From positions 17,743,945 to 17,807,944 of the forward strand of contig NC_039508.1 in assembly GCF_003672135.1 (NCBI RefSeq): DNA of 64,000 bases, in the 5' to 3' direction. The stretch comes from Ooceraea biroi (taxonomy: Eukaryota; Arthropoda; Insecta; Hymenoptera; Formicidae). The notes under the pieces are model-generated. The model was not told the origin of the DNA, did no database searches, and saw nothing but the letters and a program-made list of their open reading frames with translations. A program made the position numbers and the translations under genes. Below are positions 40,301 to 53,409 of the stretch, piece after piece. Each line of letters starts with the position of its first letter. The first letter of the stretch is position 1.

Positions 40301-43159
40301 ACTTTTCGAGCTAACTTCAATTAAATCCGTAATTTTATTTCCGCTGTATCCCCGCTTATACTCTGTGCACTCACCGTAACGCGTGATCCAGAAAGAAACA
40401 ATCCAAACAAGAAGCAAAAGAATTAATATTAATTATTTGGACCGCCATCATAATTAATTAAGAAATAAATATCTTTCGCGAGAGAAAAATTCGCTAAAGA
40501 AATTCGCTAAAGAAATTCGAAATGTTACGTAAGGCTATTTCGTTTTACAGTAAAAACAATTGAAAAGGAGCTTCCGTCGACATCTCGAGTCTCAGTGCAT
40601 TTCAGAGGACGATAAAGAAACTAGCCGTGACCACCTGAGCATCGCGAAGGGGGAGCCGCGAGTTTTTCAGCGTGTCGCTCTCATAATTTTCCAAGGGTCG
40701 GGGGCGAGGAAACGTACCGTTGCGTCGTAAATAAAAGTTATCGCGATATATCATGGAGCGGTGCGCGGCGAGATAGCGAGCGGGTAGGTCGACGCAACTC
40801 CTGGATTTATGACGGATCTTACGGACAATGTGCGCGAGGAAGAAACTGCTAGGCGCACGCAGGCAACCGCCTGCGGGCAACGACGTCGGGAAACGACACA
40901 CCAGGTCGAGAGAGAGAAAGGAAGAGAAAGAGAGCGACGAGGGTAGACGAGAGGAAGGGTTGGGTCCTATCGATTATCGACTGGAGTCGGAAAAAGAGCA
41001 GGCTTTGATGGATTCAAACACGGCCTACCACTTTCGCCCGCTCCTACTGAACCACACCCCATCCGCGAGCCACCCCCGCAAGAGAGGAACAGAGAGAAAA
41101 AAGATAAAGAGAAAAAGAGAGCGCGAGAGTGAGTGGTTAAAACGACGAGAATGCTAGCACTCCACATCGTAGGAAGAGTGCCTGCTACGCGAATGATCGA
41201 TCCGGAGAAAGAGAGATACGAAGCCACTGGACTCCGGCAAACATGGATTACCTGTACTTCGCTCCGACAATGGATCGCCCATCCGAAATATCGTGGAACT
41301 TTGACGTTCCGTTAAACGCATCGTTAAACAGTATCGCGATAAACGCTCAGGACCATCGCCAGCATGTCGGGCAATTGTATAAATGAATCGCGAGTTATAA
41401 AAATGCCGTAATTGGCGAGTCGAAGAAACTTATATAAACCAAACAAATTATATTCTTTATTTTTAATGTTGCAGTTGTAGCTATTAAGGGCTTAATGGAT
41501 ATCCAAGTATTAACGCGATTAGCGCAACGAAATTGATAACAGCTACATGTCTACACATTTCGTGCCCCGAGTCATGAAAGATTGATGACGCGTTTTGGAA
41601 ATTGCACATGTGTCATTTCCATGAAATTGTACGGGTCAAAAATCGGTAGACAGAAGCGGGTCACAGGTTCGGTCACTGCCAATCAGAATAATCAGCCACG
41701 AAATGCAATCGAAAGCCGCCTGGATCGGAATTACCTGATGAATTATCCCACTGACTGCAATTGATTTATAGCATGAACGGCAGACCGGTCCATTAAACAC
41801 TTGTGCGCGAAAAGCGTCCACGTGATTTTTTTACTGAGCTTTGAGAAAGACGTTTAAAAATAAAAATGTTTTATGAAAGAAATTGAATCGCAAAATTGCA
41901 AATTGCAAGTACTAGCACTCTAGCGATACAGAAATTTGCAATACAGACGTGGCAGTCATTATAACAACACTCACGTTTTACGCGAAAAAAATGCGATGGC
42001 TATTCGAAAAGTTGAAGTACTTCGGAAAGCTGTTCGCTGAAACGAGACGAGATAGCGAACGAAGGAGCATAAAGGTTGGAGCGGCCTAAACATCCGCGAT
42101 CGCCTTTTTGCACATCCTGCGCACTTTCGAACTGTCGGAGAACTGACCCGGAAGTACGACAGGAAGTACGATACTTCGAGTACCTTCAAGATACTCTCCG
42201 CTACGACTAGACGCCCATCGCGGCGTCGCGTCGGGTCCTTCGCGTTTCCGCCGACGACAGTTTGCTTTCTAACGACGTGCAGGAGCATTAACGTTATCGC
42301 GAGAAACGAGGAAACGCACCAAGAAAAGCGGGCACGGCGGAGCAGTGGTATCGTAAAAAGCGAATCGTAATGCAAAGCACTAGAGAGCTTTTCACGTTAA
42401 AGCCATAGCTATCTTGAAAAGCCAGGTAAGAGCCATTGAACGACATGAATAAGAATAAGCATGTACAAAGCACGCGATTCAAGAATTCAAATTAAAAGCG
42501 AGGCAATAGAGAAGAATCGTAAGGAAGTTACTTCTCTCTCGAGGAAAAATATCGGTAATCGTATCAATGTACTTCGACATATTGTGATCTGCAAAGCGTC
42601 TTGGAAAAAAAAACAAAGCGATGGATTATTGTAAATCATTGTGAATTATTGTAAGATTCTTGTAAATGTCTCGAATTCAAGATAACGGTCGCGTTCGGTC
42701 GAGATCTCGCAGAATTCACTACCGTGAAATCTTAGCTGTCATTACGTCACTCGAGTACAATGCGATACTCGCGCGCGCAATCCGGACCATCGAGAATCTA
42801 GACAGCCCTGCAGCGGCTAGAATTACTCTTATCTTGAATTGCGACACACAGTCCGAGTCTGGACACGTTATATTTACTGTACGGCGAGAAACCCTTGCTG
42901 CAGCGGCCGTGTAACCCTTCAGGGCGTTAATTGAATTCTCAAATTGAATCGTAACTATCTGTGGCTTCCATTAAGCCCAGAACGTAGTTTCGGACTTGAC
43001 GTCGGGACGCACGGCATCCGGTATAATAGAAATTTGTTACCATTAAACTTGCTGAAAGTAAGAAAGAAACCTGTGAAGGCTATCCTTCGTAGTTCCATTG
43101 GAACAATATTTCGTGCGTTTTCATGAGAGAACGGATTGGCAAAATGAGCATGTTAACGG

Positions 43160-44005
43160 ACCTATGTGAAGTTGGTCCCTCGACTTTTAAATTATATAAA
43201 AATGACATGAGTTCTGGTTGCCCCCCATCGAATTCTAGAGTTCCTTATCGATATAAACAATAGTTCCGACGATTAAAGCCATAAAAACACAAAATGAAAG
43301 TAAGCGGGGGCCAACTTCACGATTACGTAACTTTAGATGTTCATAACTTTTTTATCTTAAACTTTAAGGCACTAATTGATAAGGATAATCGATAGAACTC
43401 TTTGGGGGGCTACCAGAACTCCCACTAGAACAGCGAAATTAAAAAATAAAAATTTCTCTCTAAGGGACTTAGAAAAATTTTCCGCGCGTCGAAATTTTGA
43501 GAGGCTGTAACTTTTGCAGCGAATTTTTCTAAGTCCAAGACCGATTAAATTTTTTTTCGTAATTTCGGCGTTCCGATCAGAGTTCTAGTAACCCCCCGAA
43601 GAGTTCTACAAATTATCCTTATGAATCGTCCGCCTGCGATCGACGAGGGCAAAGTTACAGCCTCTCAAAATTTCGACGCGCGGAAAATTTTTCTAAGTCC
43701 CTTAGAGAGAAATTTTTATTTTTTAATTTCGCTGTTCTGGTGGGAGTTCTGGTAGCCCCCCAAAGAGTTCTATCGATTATCCTTATCAATTAGTGCCTTA
43801 AAGTTTAAGATAAAAAAGTTATGAACATCTAAAGTTACGTAATCGTGAAGTTGGCCCCCGCTTACTTTCATTTTGTGTTTTTATGGCTTTAATCGTCGGA
43901 ACTATTGTTTATATCGATAAGGAACTCTAGAATTCGATGGGGGGCAACCAGAACTCATGTCATTTTTATATAATTTAAAAGTCGGGAGGCCAACTTCACA
44001 TAGGT
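43160..44005. mobile_element. Foldback element, 846 bp, 357-bp arms, 9-bp target duplication
   Basis: Arms 43160-43516 and 43650-44005 are almost perfect inverse copies around a 133-bp middle. Outer ends ACCTATGTGAAGTTGG are flanked by identical 9-bp repeats TGTTAACGG (43151-43159, 44006-44014). Each arm is itself nested: the terminal GTGAAGTTGG recurs inverted as CCAACTTCAC about 150 bp inside. The middle is a diverged tandem copy of part of the right arm (AATTTTTCTAAGTCC at 43522 and 43686). 9-bp duplications with long modular arms are typical of Drosophila-type Foldback and Mutator-like elements. No transposase frame is present. Confidence 0.93.
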
Positions 44006-44412
44006 TGTTAACGGCATTTTTCTCTGTCGTCCTCGATTAAAAACCCGATAACAAAATTCCAGTATGGAAAAATTAAAACGGTGCACGTTCTCTCTTAATC
44101 GCGTGCAGCTGGGACGAGGCGCGACAGGCGGCACGTGCATATTTTCCCTATTTTTTGTTCTTTTTTTCGCTTTTCCAATGCGAACATAGTAGGTATTCGC
44201 GTTTTCGCGGCGATTCGACCGAAGTGGTCGGACTAGTTTGCGATCAACTGCGAAACGAAACGCAATGCAGCGCAAATGTTGACTGGCAAAATGAAAACAC
44301 GCGGTTAAACGCAGCCGGCGATCCGATAACGGTAACATAATTGCGCTGCATAAGTCCTCGAGCGACCGTCGAACAGTTATCGAAACCGGGCGATAATATA
44401 CCAGGTCACTCT

Positions 44413-44441
44413 CCCTGCCTCCCCCGCCCCCTCCTTCCCCC
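44413..44441 (-). other. G-quadruplex motif on the transcribed strand
   Basis: Four C-runs of 3, 5, 5 and 5 with spacers of 5, 1 and 5 nt on the plus strand, so the minus-strand sm pre-mRNA carries four G-runs meeting the usual G3+N1-7 rule. It lies 400 bp from the foldback element. Confidence 0.7.
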
Positions 44442-44512
44442 GCGACCGCTCGCAGAAACTAGATCTCGCGATCAGATTTCTATTTTAAATGGAACAACGC
44501 ACGGTTGCATCG

Positions 44513-44547
44513 GTTAACTGCACCGCTTCGGCAGCGGTGCAGTTAAC
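44513..44547. repeat. Perfect 15-bp hairpin
   Basis: GTTAACTGCACCGCT pairs perfectly with AGCGGTGCAGTTAAC around TCGGC. This GC-rich stem would be very stable. No poly-T or other terminator context. Confidence 0.75.
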
Positions 44548-46278
44548 ACCTCAATTTTAAGGCAGTTAATGATTCCGAACGAGTCTATTTCCTTATAGCG
44601 TTCATTTTGTTTAACGTTCATCCGCAGATCCGAAATATTTCCAACGTTAAATTTTTACTGTTAATGCAGCGGAACGTGAAATTCTATGGATAAAATAAGG
44701 CCTGCAGGTATCGTTGAATTGAAAGTCAAATAAGTTTTATATAGTGTTGAATAAAGCGATAGGGGGAGAAGAGGCAAGGGAATACCACTCGGCCTTTTTC
44801 ACTGAAGTTTCCGTCCACGTTGACTCGTCCACGTCCCCAATACGTCTCGTTCGCAAAGGGTTGAGTTTATCATTTACATTCCTAAAACAGGTCGCATGGA
44901 AATACCTCCGATGGAACGCGCCAGATTATTACGTGCGCACGCCGCTTCATTCTCGATTGTAGAATGTGGCCATTATTTTGGGACATTGCGCTACGGCAGA
45001 TTCGCGGCTGAAAATATCGCGATTTAATCGTGCGAGAACGTCGACCGTATCGAGACAATGATACAACGCTACATAAAGCCGCTTGACGCTCGTGTTGCAA
45101 TATCGCTATCCGCACACGATCGCCAGGAAAAATTGTTGCATTAATAAACGCGACCAGGTTCAAAGCATTGATTCACGAGCTATCCATTCATGATTTTTTT
45201 TTCAACAACCGCCTGTTGAAGTCGCGCGCAGCGCTCGAGCTCGTCCGCTTCTTTTGCTAATCGGAATAACTCCGCGACAGCGAGAGGATTAAGGCGCAGC
45301 GAAAACAGGAGCGCAAATGGGAGCGCAGTCGGATGCAGCTCTCCCGGGTATCCAATTTCTCCGAGAGACGAGCGCTCGTTGACGGAAAAAAAATTCCACC
45401 CGCCTACGATGTGGACGACGACGTTCTCTCGTGCTCCGGAAACTCGGTTAATTCGTTGCTAAACGAGGGAAAGTTCATCGGACGCGCACATCTAACGCGA
45501 TGGAACGAAGAAAAAAAAAGAAAAGAAAAAACAAACGACTAGACCGAGATCCCGAAGAAGGCGCGGTTGTTCGTCCGGCCTCCTCCGCATTTCGCTCGTG
45601 GAAAGTTTCGGGGCGCGAATTAAGGCCTGAATCGAAGGTGAGAGCACGAGGGAGAGAATGATTCTCTCTCTGTGAGCGGCCTTTCTCTCTGAAGACAAGG
45701 GAAGTAGGTCGTGGACGTTAAACACGTTAGACGTTTACGCACGCGCGCGCGGAACTTCCTGTCGCCTCGTCGCCCCGTCTGGGAATATAATTCCACGTGT
45801 CGCAGTTTCGCGCGAGGTAAAATAGAGAGAGAGGGATCTCCATCTCGGGATATATGCGACCGCACTCGGTCACGAGGATCGAGTTTATCTAGCTGGGAAT
45901 TATCCGGACGTGAACGCGCAACCGCCAACGAACGAACGAGACGCCGAGCAACCGTGACGATAAGATGCAAATCACGCGCGAAGCGCACACAGACGTCAGG
46001 GATAGTCCGGACCGTTTCCTCCGATCGTCGGAGAATTGTCGGACCAAAATTTACCCGCTCCAAGCAGCGCGCGATGCCAAAAGTCTTCGTCCTCGCGGGA
46101 GCGGAGCCCCGCGAGATTTCCAGTCGACCCTGAAGTCAATCTGACCTATCTCCGAGTCACTCTGTCGTGTATTTTCAATCTACATCTGCGGAAGTTTTAA
46201 TGCGTCGAAGTCTCGTAGGAATCTCGCGTTGTGCGCTTTATCCCCCGTTTTTCCAGGATTATCAGCCAATAAAAGAAG

Positions 46279-46294
46279 CGCTACACGTGTAGCG
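46279..46294. repeat. 16-bp perfect palindrome with E-box
   Basis: CGCTACACGTGTAGCG, self-complementary, centred on CACGTG. It could bind a dimeric bHLH-type factor, but it could also be chance. Confidence 0.4.
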
Positions 46295-49200
46295 ACATGC
46301 ATGAGATATTATTAAAGAATGCTTTTAACTTTATGACTCTATGACAGGTTCTTTATCAAAAATACAATGCATTTTTAGAATTGTTCCGGAAATTACTGCA
46401 ACTTCTATAGCAATTTTTTATTTCAATTTTTTTTCAACGCGCTCTCTCTAAAGTGAAATAGGTTTTCGAAGCCTTAATAGTTCGCCATAAAAATGTCGTG
46501 TTTTTCGCGCGTCGAAAAAGTCGTTTCGGCAACGTTGGTTTATGGCATACTTCGTCACCGAACAATTTTATTGTTCCCCAATGTGGTGCATAGATATATT
46601 TTAATGGAATATATGCATCTTCCGCCGCGAAACTCCCTCCTCAATTGCGTCGAAAATAAACGAAGCAACGATAACAATGGAATATAAATTAACTCGAAAA
46701 TCTGCACTGACACGCACGTGGCTTTCTGCGTGATTAAATATTGTATCGCGATATCAAACAGTTTACCTCAATTTACCCCAACATGTGTAATTAAAGCAAT
46801 AAAGCCACTGCCTTTATTTCATCGCTAAATAATGCTGTAAATACTGCCATTAATTATCCTCGAATCATGACGGAATATCGGAACATCGGAAATTTTGAAG
46901 AACCTTCATTAATAATTTTATTTATTTCAATTAAATTAAACACTAAAGAAGTAAACGCGAAACGCGCCGAATGATATGCGATTATTTTACATTCCCGTAA
47001 TTAATTTTGGAAATTTCGCGACAGAAACACGTGTCGAGATTGAGTTACGAATTCCGGGTGGGATTGGAATCGCGTTCTAAAATAACTGCTTCATTAATCT
47101 ACATCCAGCCTGTCGCACATCATCATGCGTGTTATTGCCAAAGCCAAAGCGTGCGAAAATTTATTTCTACATTCTATGTAACAAGTTGCTAAATGCAACC
47201 GATTATATATACACTCTGCTCAACACAGACAGGAGACGCAGAGCGCATCCAGTTGCGCTACATATATAAATTTAACGATCCTGCAGTCCATTTGTTGTAA
47301 TTCAATATCCGGCAGTAAAACAAAATAACCGCGCATTTCTACAATTGTCTGTCGAAATATTGTGTAATTTATTTAAACGTACCGATTTAATTCATACATG
47401 GCGCTGCCATTCGAATAGAGAAATCCATTATTCACACTGCTCTCTTAAACGTGACCCATGTGTTTTGTAAAACTTGCGCATCCGAAATATAATTCTCAAT
47501 TCAATGATAAATAATGCACGAGTAGTATTCGTAATCATCAAAATTCAGGTTTTCTTGAAATGTATCGATTGTATGTTCCTCAAGCAACAATGTTACCAGA
47601 AATCACGTTTTTATTTAATTTTACGTGCATTTAACGTATTGAATATTAAATCTTTTATGACTGCATGACATACACAATTAATCAAATCGGGCACATTCCA
47701 GCAGAGAATTTTTAATCGCGACAATACAATGAAAATGTTTACTATAATTCCAAATTACGGAATGCACCGATTGTACGTACTTTTTGCGTACGCATGGTGC
47801 AGCTCTATTTAAAGATCGATTTACGTTTCAGCACGTGTACCCCGATTTCACACAAAGCGTTTGTATTTTATAAGGTCAATGTCCCGGCCAGCTCTTCCCG
47901 CGCGACTGGACGTAGCATCTCGAAATATCTGCGCTTTGCACACCACGTTGTAATACTGAATAATTTATCGAGCCATTCACGTCCAACGGCGCGTTTAAGG
48001 TATATACACTCCTGATACGTGTCACCCTCAAAAAGTGTAGCCGCTGTGAAATGAAAAGTCCTCCGAATTTCACATGAGAGAACAAAATCTCAGGATAATC
48101 TCTCTCGCAATTTTTTCTGTTATTTTATCAGACCGAAAAAATTGTACGCGCCAACAATCGCAATTGTAACACGAAAATTTGAGAAAATACAAATGTTTCA
48201 ATATTTTCAACATCAAAATATTTCATCTCACCATGTTATTCTGAAAAAAATTGGTGTCTTGATTAAGTAAATAAAATGAACAGAATTCCGTTGAGGGAAC
48301 AATAATTTCGCCTACAAAGTGCATTCGGCATGTATTCAGAGAAATCAATTTCACTCCGACTAAACAGGCACGAAAGTGAAATTCGCGCGAGTGTTATTCA
48401 ATCATCTCGCGTGCTTGCTTCCTTCGTTACGATGCGATTCACAGAACGCGTCGTTAGCCGCATTGACGTTTATCTGCTCGCGACACGTGTGCATCGCGAT
48501 AAACTAGAGGTGTGTCGTCTCGCGGCGTCCCGACGCCACCACGCGCTGCGCCTCGGGCCCGAAATATTGGCAACGTTGTGGCACAGCGCGACACACTCGC
48601 AATATTGTATCTGATATCGCAATAACCCGAATTAGCGTCGCATCCACATGATTGATGCAAGTGCCGAGATGCACTGCGACGCGAGACGTTTCGGTTTCGT
48701 CTTACGATTTCGGATAATCGGATAGTCGCGGCAAGATTGCACCGACAGGTGTAACTCGGAATTACAATGGAAGAGAGCTCTCGTTATAAATAGTTTGCGA
48801 ATAACAGGCGTTTGCGAAACAACCGTTTCTCAATTACTCTACACCAGTTTCGGCGGTATAATGGGAATCATAATGAATTAAAGCACGATTATTAACGAAG
48901 CATGATTATTATATGAATTAATCGTTTGCGCTCTATGTGTTCCTTCCAGTTACATACACAAATCCAGCTTTGTGATCCAAGCGTGTCTATAAAGCACATC
49001 ACTGAGTGAATTATTATTATCATTATAACTGATTATATTCAAATTATTACAAACAAAATTAAAACATTTTGATCATACAATTATAGTATATAATTATAAT
49101 ATTTTTAGTTCGATTTTTTGTCGAAATGTTGCGCCAACATTTTCGTTTCAACATTTTTTCTTTATGTTTCTACATATCTCATGTTACGTTGCACCTGATA

Positions 49201-51209
49201 TTAAGATACGAGTGGAGTGTGATACAATTCAATAATGTAACGAACTAATAAACATCACGCAATGATAAATGTGGGTCATCTGGCGATCGTATACATCGTA
49301 TCGTGCGTCCCCAACAGGGAAATTCTTCAATAAATTAGATATTAAGTTCCATTCACTTCGCGCCTCGTAAAAGCTCGGATTCGCTTGCAATCACGTGTCG
49401 AGGAGAACCCTGGTAGCGCATAAACCAGATTTATATCGATTACTTCCAGCTGCGACTGCCACCGACATGTCCATGCACTTGTACTTGTCTACACGTAGTC
49501 ATGGCGTGTGTAACTGTGTGTAATTGTGTGGCAGATCGAAAATTTCTCATAAATTTACCACGTTCGCAATCACGTTTTTTTCCTCGGAAATGACGATTTT
49601 CACGACACGACTAAAGCATTTGCAGATCCGTCCAACAAGTTGCGTCTCTCCGCGGAACATTCCCGTTGAATAAATGTTTGCTTGGCGGATGAAAAAGCCG
49701 GAAATCGAATCGGCGCAGTATGTTTTCGGATAAAATGAAATATCGACGCGCATTTGCTGATTAAATATACGTAGGCTCATCCGCGAAAGGGAAACAAAAA
49801 AACTAGTCCACCGGACGAAGAGCTGCGATTAATTTATTTTAATGGATAGCGGAGATGATGATCCATTTGTAAATGTCACGACGGTAAATTATAGAACGTT
49901 AGACGAATGATTACGTTACCGAGAGACACAGAAAGCAGGGAGAAAGAGAGAAAGAAAACAACAGCAGGAGAGCCTGAGAGCCGTGCTCGAGAGCTTAAAC
50001 CTTCGAGGAAGCTCTAGCTAGATGAGCTTTTAATTAAATTGAGAAGATGAGCCCTTAATGGAATATGAAGTCGCGTTTTAGACACGCTCGAAATTAACGG
50101 GAGCTTGCATGTACGTATCGTATCATTTTACCTCGTTTACCGCACATTAACGGTAAATTTTCCGATGCAAAAATTGTTCCAGCGAGTACCTACACATACG
50201 TCTATCATTCACACATAGACACGTAATAATATACACGTGTTCTTGAAATAATATTAGCATTAAACGCGGCAAAATATTACGATAATTTCTGCCAATGAAT
50301 TCTCTCCGTATTCTCTGCAAATGATATTATCACGTTTGTCGAGAACATTATTGGATTATATAATCTTCTCGTTGTGCTATCTTTGTAGGTGCGATAATGA
50401 AGTCCCCGATATCGATAACGGATACGATATATTAAACGGCCCGGTAACACCGGGACCGAGACATTCTTGCAACGAGCATTGTTCTGTTGCACATTCATCC
50501 ATGCACTCCGATAGCGCGTTATTGTTAGCACCTACGATTATCGCGCGGGTAAGAAGCGATTCGAGTCGGCTCTTTAATTAATGGCACGATCGCGCGGGAG
50601 GGGTGCAAGAAAGCAAGAGAGCTTTGTGCGACCGGATAACTATGCGAGCGCTCGCGGACAGAAGCAGCGCAAACAATGTCGAATGACATCGACCCGCCGG
50701 CGGGCGGGCGGCGGAGTGAAACGATGGCAGAGCTCAAAGCTCATCTATTATTGGCGCAAAACAGAAATAAAATGCAGTGCGACGGCCTGTAAAATCTGCG
50801 AGGCTGACATACTGCCAACTTTTGTTCCCCGTGTGACTTTGGCTTCAATATTTTCAATTCCCGTTATAGTGCACGTCGCGGGATTGCATCACTTTTCCGT
50901 CCCAACTGCCTGGCCGAGCTTGTAAAAAAAAAAGATAAACCATCCCTCACAAAGATATGCCCGGCAGAAACGATATTGGCGGTTAACGTGCGCTGCGAAC
51001 GCTATAATCAGGTTTGTCTGGCCGTCTTTCAAGTTAAGTAATTTGCCAATTATTCTGTCTCTTGCATGATTCAGAAAATTAAAGATATAAATTTCAGTTA
51101 TGCAATTTGCAAATTCTGCAAATTGTCCAAATATATTCAAACTTCCGGTCGAAATTGAAGAACACAAGAATAACAAGAATGACAGTTCATTTGATTGTGT
51201 AAGACTTAC

Positions 51210-51279
51210 CACAGTGATGGGGTAAACTGGATTGATAATTGTGAAGAGGAGGACGTGATTCGGCTTGTTATTGTCTTCT
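51210..51279 (-). CDS. sm: hnRNP-L/smooth, RRM exon (beta-1 and following loop)
   Basis: Minus-strand exon with acceptor TTGTTTCAG and a consensus donor GTAAGT. After one base that completes an Arg codon it encodes EDNNKPN followed by HVLLFTIINPVYPITV. The LLFTII strand is the RNP2-like beta-1 of an hnRNP-L/PTB-type RRM, and the NP.YPITV continuation is characteristic of hnRNP-L and smooth. These proteins bind CA-rich RNA in the nucleus and regulate splicing and mRNA fate (established for the family). The exon ends in phase 0, and the next recognised exon begins in phase 0 with EVLHTIS, which restores a continuous RRM. An alternative acceptor two bases further in would break the frame with the 44-nt exon. 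The distance to the next exon is 33 kb. Confidence 0.9.
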
Positions 51280-53205
51280 CTGAAACAACAATTGATACGT
51301 ATTATTTCCAGGAGAATCGTGCGGGGAACTTTGCTCGAAGCTGGTCGTAAATAACACGCGATCGCAAAATGAAATCAAGAATTCTCCTCATTTTTATTCT
51401 CACCGAGAGAATGTCCCAATTATTTGAGGATTCAATTATGGAAGTCCTCTCGAAAACGAGACCTCGATTATCGCCGAGTCCGCAAAAACTGCCGCGAACA
51501 ATAATTCATTCCTCGTCGAGCGAATGACGGACTTGCTTGCTGACGTAGTGCAAAATCATTGATTGCATCTGTTGAAACTGGAAATATCATCTCGACTTCA
51601 TTTCCGTTCGCGCGTATTGAGGAAGATCGACGCATCATTTGTATTTTGACCAACATGCACGCGTCACACTCGATATTCGTTACACTCGAAATATTTTCCG
51701 CGATAATAACAAGCTGGGTTGTATAGCTGATTTATACAGAGACGCAACAGTAATCTGCATATATGAGCGAAGGGATTATATTTTACGTGCAAAATACACG
51801 AGAATATTTTTACACCGCTGACCGCACGTGCACATCACATGGCACGGAAGAATTATTACGTAAAAAATGGCACATCTCGCATTCTCGGCTGCGAGAGGGA
51901 AACCGAAACGAAGTAATCTCCAGCCGAGATTTGGACGCGCTCACGTGCTCGCAGCGAAGCGACCGCGGACCCAGTGATGGATGCTGCGCGATACATTTTT
52001 CACGGCTGATATTGACGTGTACATCTCTTCTTCGTGACTCGCATTCATTTCGGGAAAATCAATCGCCCTGCATCTTTTCCACGAACGAAATAATGGGAAT
52101 GCCGTTGTGACGTTAATTCAGACAATTAAGACAAAGAAGATCCAATTACAAAGATTAAATTGAATTACTCGCGACAATCTACGTTAATCGAAATTTATTC
52201 GCGTGAGGAATTCTCGTGTATTATTTATAATATTTTTCTCGGAACAGATGCAAGTAAATCGGTACTCTCGACTCTTTTCTCGATAACCCTCGCCTTCAAA
52301 AAACTGTTTGACATTCCGAACGTCCAAGATACATCTGATTGTCGAAACGCATAGATCTTGAAGATTGTAAATTGCGAGAAAGAAATAGAACACGCATGAA
52401 TAAAAGATACGTGTCACGTGTCTGTTTCCTATTCTGTTCTCGGTTGTCTATCGTGGTTGTCTATCGATTATCTAGCGCTGATATCTACATCTGTGACCGT
52501 TCAACGATTCGCAAGCTTGAATTCACTTTAGAAAGAAGTTATCTCAAGTTCGTGAAGCGGATATCATTCGCTCTTGCGTTGAATCATTCTTGATGCTCGG
52601 CTTAACTTCTTATTATTACGCGACTTGGACACACTAAGACGATATGAAGAAACTTCGACGGCCTGCTGCGCCGTTTTAATTAATTTTCGATCTCGCGATG
52701 TACAGGTCGCGCGTCTTGCCACTTATCAAGCACCCAATTCCACGCTCGAGCGTTCTCCTTACAGCACGTCGTCGATATATCATCGGGAAAAGCCGCATTT
52801 GCATTTTCGTTGGAAAATAAAGAGCGAACGTGATACCACTAAATCACCCACGACTACGTATAAACAGTATAATAACACAATAATGAAAAAAGCGACGTGG
52901 CGAAATGAGCGTATCATTATCTCAAAAGAATTCAAGTTACATGTAGAGTTATGCGATATTGACATCGACGGCGTTATTGACCAGAGATCAAGCGAGAGAA
53001 TTGCACGCAATTGATGCCCGTTTACGCATAATGATCTACAAGGCAATGGAATGGCGCCGTCGATCGCGCGAAGGAAACTCGCTCAATTGAATGCAAATGT
53101 CGATGGATCAAAGAAACGCGATAGCACATGATTAATAGTCCGAGAAGCCAAGACGACGCGCCAGTGAGAGTCCTAACGGTTAACTAATTTCATAGAGGGT
53201 TCTGC

Positions 53206-53267
<62 letters not shown>

Positions 53268-53409
53268 CTTCTGCGATAAGATAAACGACCAGTCATCGTT
53301 GAATGATCGTTTCAATTAAAACCGCTACAGTCTAACCGTCCAGACGCTCGTGATTCGCAAATCGATGATAAGAATGACAGACAAGGGGAAACAACAGGAA
53401 GCGGCTTAC
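51280..53409 (-). other. sm: sm intron (2.1 kb)
   Basis: GTAAGC to TTTCAG intron between the 44-nt exon and the first RRM exon. The AAT microsatellite at 53206-53266 lies about 140 nt inside its 5' end. I see no RRM-coding exon in the remainder; open frames on either strand lack recognisable motifs. Confidence 0.65.
53206..53266. repeat. (AAT)20 microsatellite
   Basis: Uninterrupted ATA/AAT trinucleotide tract of 61 bp, located about 140 nt inside the 5' end of the sm intron that follows the 44-nt exon. On the transcript it is UUA/AUU-rich. Confidence 0.95.

Larger units (their letters stand above)
17961..51209 (-). other. sm: Giant sm intron (33.2 kb)
   Basis: Bounded by the GTAAGT donor of the 51210-51279 exon and the TTGCAG acceptor of the 17875-17960 exon. 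It splits one RRM between VYPITV and EVLHTIS. It holds an 846-bp foldback element, two opposed CACTGATAA MITEs, ACGC/AC and GA/GT microsatellites, a 124-bp palindrome, a C-rich G-quadruplex motif and small tandem repeats, each listed separately. No other exon or RNA gene with recognisable sequence was found here. Roughly 18-21 kb, 30-36.9 kb, 38-43 kb and 45-51 kb contain only unassigned DNA with short chance frames. Confidence 0.8.
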
